NCBI GenBank assembly: GCA_036344135.1
Contig: JAYYUG010000046.1
Coordinates: 1 to 7,584 of the forward strand
Direction of reading: 5' to 3'
DNA from: GCA-002731945 sp036344135
GTDB taxonomy: Bacteria > Pseudomonadota > Alphaproteobacteria > MED-G09
Length of the DNA: 7,584 bases
In this document: in pieces, positions 4,682 to 7,584 of the stretch
Position numbering within the stretch: position 1 is the first letter of the stretch
Layout of the letters: every line of letters starts with the position of its first letter
Position numbers and translations under genes: made by a program
Notes under the pieces: generated by a model
What the model was told of the DNA's origin: nothing
The model's input: the letters and a program-made list of their open reading frames with translations, nothing else
Database searches by the model: none

Positions 4682-7325
4682 TATTAGTTAACTTTTCTAT
4701 TAAAGAAATCGATTGTCTTATTTTCTCAAGACTCATATTCAAGTCCTCTAAGCGATCTTTATTTTCTGACACTACATCTTCAGGAGCCTTAGAAAGAAAA
4801 TTCTTGTTTTTTAATTTATCTTGAATACCTCCTATATTAGATTTTATTTTCAATTCTTCCTTTTGCATTCTTTCAAATTCTTTTCTCAAATCAACATTAT
4901 TTGGTATTTTTAAAGCAAGTTCGACATTGTCCGATATAAAAATTGCAGATCTATTTGAAAACTGTTCCTTTGAATTAATCTTACTTACTTTGGCTAAATT
5001 TTCTAAGAATATACTTGAATCTTCTATCTCCAATATATTTAAAAAATTCTCAGTTTTGACTTCTAACTCAAGAAATTCTTTACTAGGGATATGGAGTTCC
5101 GCCCTTATTGATCTTACACCTGAAATAATATTAATTAATTTACTTACATTTTTGACATCTATATTGTCTTTATAATTAGGATAATTATTGTCCCATGAAC
5201 CTGTTATTAAAGGATCTCTCTCTTTTATACTTGACCAAATTTCTTCGGTTATAAATGGCATAAATGGGTGCAATATTATTAATATTGAATCTATTAAGTA
5301 TGCACACGTGTTCCTAATTTCTTTAACGTGAGTTGATCCACTGATAAAATGAGGCTTAATGAGCTCTAAATACCAATCACAAAAATCCCCCCAAACAAAA
5401 TGGTAAATTACGTTAGCTGCATCATTAAATCGATATTCTCCAATATTTCTTTCAACCTGTTTCTTTGTTTCTGAAAATTCTGTAATTATCCATTTATTTA
5501 TGGAATATTTTACGTCGTTAATATCAAAGCTCTTATTCAGAGAACATTCATTAATTTCGGAAAATCTTGCTGCGTTCCATAACTTTGTTCCAAAGTTTCT
5601 ATATCCTTGTACTCTAGATTCAGACAGTTTTATGTCCCTACCCTGAGCAGCCATAGATGCAAGTGTAAACCGTAAAGAATCTGCCCCGTATTTATCTATC
5701 AAAATTAGTGGGTCAACGACGTTTCCTTTAGATTTTGACATTTTCTGACCTTTTTCATCTCTCACAAGTGCGTGGATATAAACTTCCGAAAAAGGTTCTT
5801 TCTTAAGGAAATAAAGTCCCATCATAATCATTCTTGCTACCCAAAAGAAAATAATATCAAAGCCGGTTATCAAAAGGTTAGTTGGATAAAATTTTTCTAA
5901 TTCTTCTGTCTTTTCCGGCCATCCCAGCGTTGAAAAAGGCCATAATGATGATGAAAACCATGTATCCAAAACATCTTCATCACGCTTGATTCTAGATAAA
6001 TCTATATTTTTCTTTTTTGCTATTTCTTCTGCTTCTTCTTGATTATGAGCAACTATGATTTCTCCATCCTCAGAATACCAGGCCGGTATTCTATGTCCCC
6101 ACCACAATTGTCTAGAAATACACCAAGGTTGAATGTTTTCCATCCATTCGAAGTAGGTCTTACTCCAGTTATTTGGGACAAACGATGTTTTATTCTCTTT
6201 TACAGAAGCTATGGCTGGTTGGGCCAACTTTTGAGCATCGACATACCACTGATCAGTTAAGTATGGCTCAATAATAACATCTGATCTATCCCCATAAGGT
6301 AAGGTATTTTTATACTCATCAGCTCTTTCTAAATAACCATCTTTTTCTAGTTCGTTTAGGAGCCTCTCCCTTGCTTCAAACCTATCTAAAGATTCCCAAT
6401 CTTTAGGAACATTATTATTAAGCTTTGCATCTTCATCAAATATTGAAATCATCTCTAAATCATTTCTTTTTCCAACTTCAAAATCATTAAAGTCATGTGC
6501 TGGGGTAATCTTGACTGCTCCACTACCTTGTTCTGGGTCTGCATAGTTGTCAGTTATGATTTTAATCTTTCTATTTACAATTGGAATTAATACCTCCTTT
6601 CCTATTAAATCTTTGTAACGTTTATCCTTAGGATGAACAGCAATTGCAGTGTCTCCAAACATAGTCTCCGGTCGAGTGGTAGCAATTACTATATTTTTCT
6701 TCTTATCGGTTAAAAGAGGGTATTTAATATACCAGAGAAAACCGTCACTCTCTTTTTGAACCACCTCTAAATCTGAAATAGCAGTCTTTAAAAGAGGGTC
6801 CCAATTAACGAGTCTTTTGTCTTTGTAGATTAATCCTTCTTTATACAATTCTACAAATACCTTATTTACAGCGGCACTTAGACCTTCATCCATAGTAAAT
6901 CTTTCTCTACTCCAATCGCATGATGCTCCTAACCTTCTTAATTGTTGGGTTATTTTATTGCCCGAATCATTTTTCCACTTCCAAACCTCTTCAATGAATC
7001 CTTCTCTACCAAGATCGTATCGTGTTTTGTTATCTTCATTTAAAAGCTTTCTTTCAACAAGCATTTGCGTTGCTATACCGGCATGGTCCGTCCCTGGCTG
7101 CCAAAGAACATTCTTGCCTTTCATTCTCTGGAAACGCACTATTATATCTTGCAGAGTATTGTTCAATGCATGACCCATATGAAGATTCCCTGTAACATTT
7201 GGTGGTGGAATAACTATGGAAAATGTTTCGCCGTCGACGCGGTTACAATGAAATAAGCCATTTGATTCCCAAAAATCGTATAAACGGCTCTCCGCTTCAG
7301 AAGGATCATAACTCTTGTTAAGCAT
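4674..7325 (-). CDS. valS: Valyl-tRNA synthetase
   Basis: ValRS charges tRNA-Val with valine and edits mischarged threonine. The ATG at 7325 gives 883 residues beginning 'MLNKSYDPSEAESRLYDFWE', the normal family N-terminus. The open frame extends upstream to 7382, but that would overlap popZ and add an unrelated 19-residue head. Class Ia signatures are complete: HIGH-type 'HMGH' at 49-52 within 'PPPNVTGNLHMGHA', 'WQPGTDHAGIATQ' (75-87), the CP1 editing-domain entry 'ATTRPETMFGDTAIAV' (215-230), 'WCISRQLWWGHRIPAWY' (401-417), 'DTWFSSSLWPFSTLGWP' (454-470) and 'KMSKS' at 528-532. The anticodon-binding domain spans about 600-750, and a charged C-terminal coiled-coil arm covers about 810-880. E. 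coli ValRS is longer (951). It follows popZ by one base and overlaps the methyltransferase by eight. Confidence 0.98.
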   Translation of the reverse strand: MLNKSYDPSEAESRLYDFWESNGLFHCNRVDGETFSIVIPPPNVTGNLHMGHALNNTLQDIIVRFQRMKGKNVLWQPGTDHAGIATQMLVERKLLNEDNKTRYDLGREGFIEEVWKWKNDSGNKITQQLRRLGASCDWSRERFTMDEGLSAAVNKVFVELYKEGLIYKDKRLVNWDPLLKTAISDLEVVQKESDGFLWYIKYPLLTDKKKNIVIATTRPETMFGDTAIAVHPKDKRYKDLIGKEVLIPIVNRKIKIITDNYADPEQGSGAVKITPAHDFNDFEVGKRNDLEMISIFDEDAKLNNNVPKDWESLDRFEARERLLNELEKDGYLERADEYKNTLPYGDRSDVIIEPYLTDQWYVDAQKLAQPAIASVKENKTSFVPNNWSKTYFEWMENIQPWCISRQLWWGHRIPAWYSEDGEIIVAHNQEEAEEIAKKKNIDLSRIKRDEDVLDTWFSSSLWPFSTLGWPEKTEELEKFYPTNLLITGFDIIFFWVARMIMMGLYFLKKEPFSEVYIHALVRDEKGQKMSKSKGNVVDPLILIDKYGADSLRFTLASMAAQGRDIKLSESRVQGYRNFGTKLWNAARFSEINECSLNKSFDINDVKYSINKWIITEFSETKKQVERNIGEYRFNDAANVIYHFVWGDFCDWYLELIKPHFISGSTHVKEIRNTCAYLIDSILIILHPFMPFITEEIWSSIKERDPLITGSWDNNYPNYKDNIDVKNVSKLINIISGVRSIRAELHIPSKEFLELEVKTENFLNILEIEDSSIFLENLAKVSKINSKEQFSNRSAIFISDNVELALKIPNNVDLRKEFERMQKEELKIKSNIGGIQDKLKNKNFLSKAPEDVVSENKDRLEDLNMSLEKIRQSISLIEKLTNND

Positions 7326-7326
7326 A

Positions 7327-7584
7327 TTAATTACGTTTTTTAAAAAGCTTAGAAACTTCCTGTCTAACAGATTCTTCCACAATAGGTCTTAAATTTTTAT
7401 CAAACCATGTATTGAGGGAATCTTGAATCGTATCTCTGATAATTGTCTCCATGGAAAAGGTTGTTTCTTGATTGCTGGAATCTTTCAAATTATCTTCTGC
7501 GTTAAATTCATCATCATCAGATAAGCTTTTTTCTTCCATGGTCGAGCTTTCATCAGTTTCATCCTCTAATATGTCTGTTAATTC
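7327..7584 (-). CDS. popZ: PopZ-type polar organizing protein (DUF2497), N-terminus cut by window edge
   Basis: The frame is open from the right edge to a TAA at 7329-7327, so only the last 85 residues are visible; a Met at 7539 is internal or at least not required as the start, since the frame continues upstream with 'ELTDILEDETDES'. The visible N-terminal half is a low-complexity acidic linker (about 17 Asp/Glu in the first 40 residues). The C-terminus 'LNTWFDKNLRPIVEESVRQE' (57-76) matches the conserved DUF2497 helix pair (W-x-D-x-NL-P-x-VE-x-x-V-x-x-E). PopZ self-assembles through its C-terminal helices into a polar scaffold that anchors the chromosome origin via ParB and recruits pole-specific regulators. 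Its position directly upstream of valS is, to my knowledge, typical for Alphaproteobacteria and strengthens the call. There is a one-base gap to valS and no separate Shine-Dalgarno, suggesting coupled translation. Confidence 0.85.
   Translation of the reverse strand, partial: ELTDILEDETDESSTMEEKSLSDDDEFNAEDNLKDSSNQETTFSMETIIRDTIQDSLNTWFDKNLRPIVEESVRQEVSKLFKKRN

Noticed and set aside
4927..5175. Plus-strand open frames antisense to valS (also 6039-6260, 6958-7173 and 7065-7256) and to the methyltransferase (4104-4313)
   Set aside because: They lie wholly within well-supported minus-strand genes, have no visible ribosome sites or family motifs, and are expected by chance.
7326..7382. Longer valS start at 7382
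   Set aside because: It would overlap popZ and add 19 residues unlike any ValRS head; the ATG at 7325 yields the family N-terminus one base after the popZ stop.
7327..7539. A complete 70-residue protein starting at 7539
   Set aside because: The frame continues upstream without a stop to the right edge, and those residues continue the same acidic linker, so the gene is a PopZ-type protein cut by the window.

Overview
The window looks like an ordinary core-genome stretch of an alphaproteobacterium with a compact, AT-rich genome (roughly one third G+C by eye). Three things support this. A ubiquinol-cytochrome c chaperone gene (CBP3-like) sits divergently next to bamE. A PopZ-type (DUF2497) tail lies immediately upstream of valS. 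The erpA and xthA genes are adjacent. These neighbourhoods are, to my knowledge, typical of Alphaproteobacteria. The low G+C and the very short or negative intergenic distances suggest a streamlined, possibly marine lineage; a finer placement cannot be supported from the sequence alone.

Layout. (1) Bases 1-494, minus strand: 5' part of a ubiquinol-cytochrome c chaperone gene that runs off the left edge. (2) Bases 495-571: the only sizeable non-coding gap, a very AT-rich divergent promoter region. (3) Bases 572-2143, plus strand: bamE, erpA and xthA, with bamE and erpA overlapping by one base and xthA beginning one base after the erpA stop. (4) Bases 2140-7584, minus strand, read right to left: a partial popZ, then valS (1-nt gap), a zinc-ribbon SAM methyltransferase (8-nt overlap with valS) and ilvD (16-nt gap holding a good Shine-Dalgarno). 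The plus and minus blocks converge at 2140-2143, where xthA and ilvD share the four bases TTAA for their stop codons. No stretch over 300 bases lacks a gene, and I found no tRNA, rRNA, CRISPR array, insertion sequence or phage gene.

How the genes fit together: the plus-strand trio joins outer-membrane assembly (BamE), Fe-S cluster delivery (ErpA) and abasic-site repair (Xth), which are linked by compactness more than by pathway. The minus-strand block joins cell-pole organisation (PopZ), valine charging (ValS) and the last common step of valine/isoleucine synthesis (IlvD), with an unassigned methyltransferase between. IlvD needs an Fe-S cluster, so ErpA-type delivery next door is at least functionally relevant, though this is inference. 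Several start codons were moved from the longest open frame: ilvD to 3864, valS to 7325 and xthA to 1361.

I see no strong evidence for a new biological system. The most notable points are a perfect 15-bp palindrome just before the erpA start, the convergent stop overlap with no room for a conventional terminator, the plant-like three-cysteine DHAD, and the methyltransferase of unknown substrate inside a housekeeping operon.
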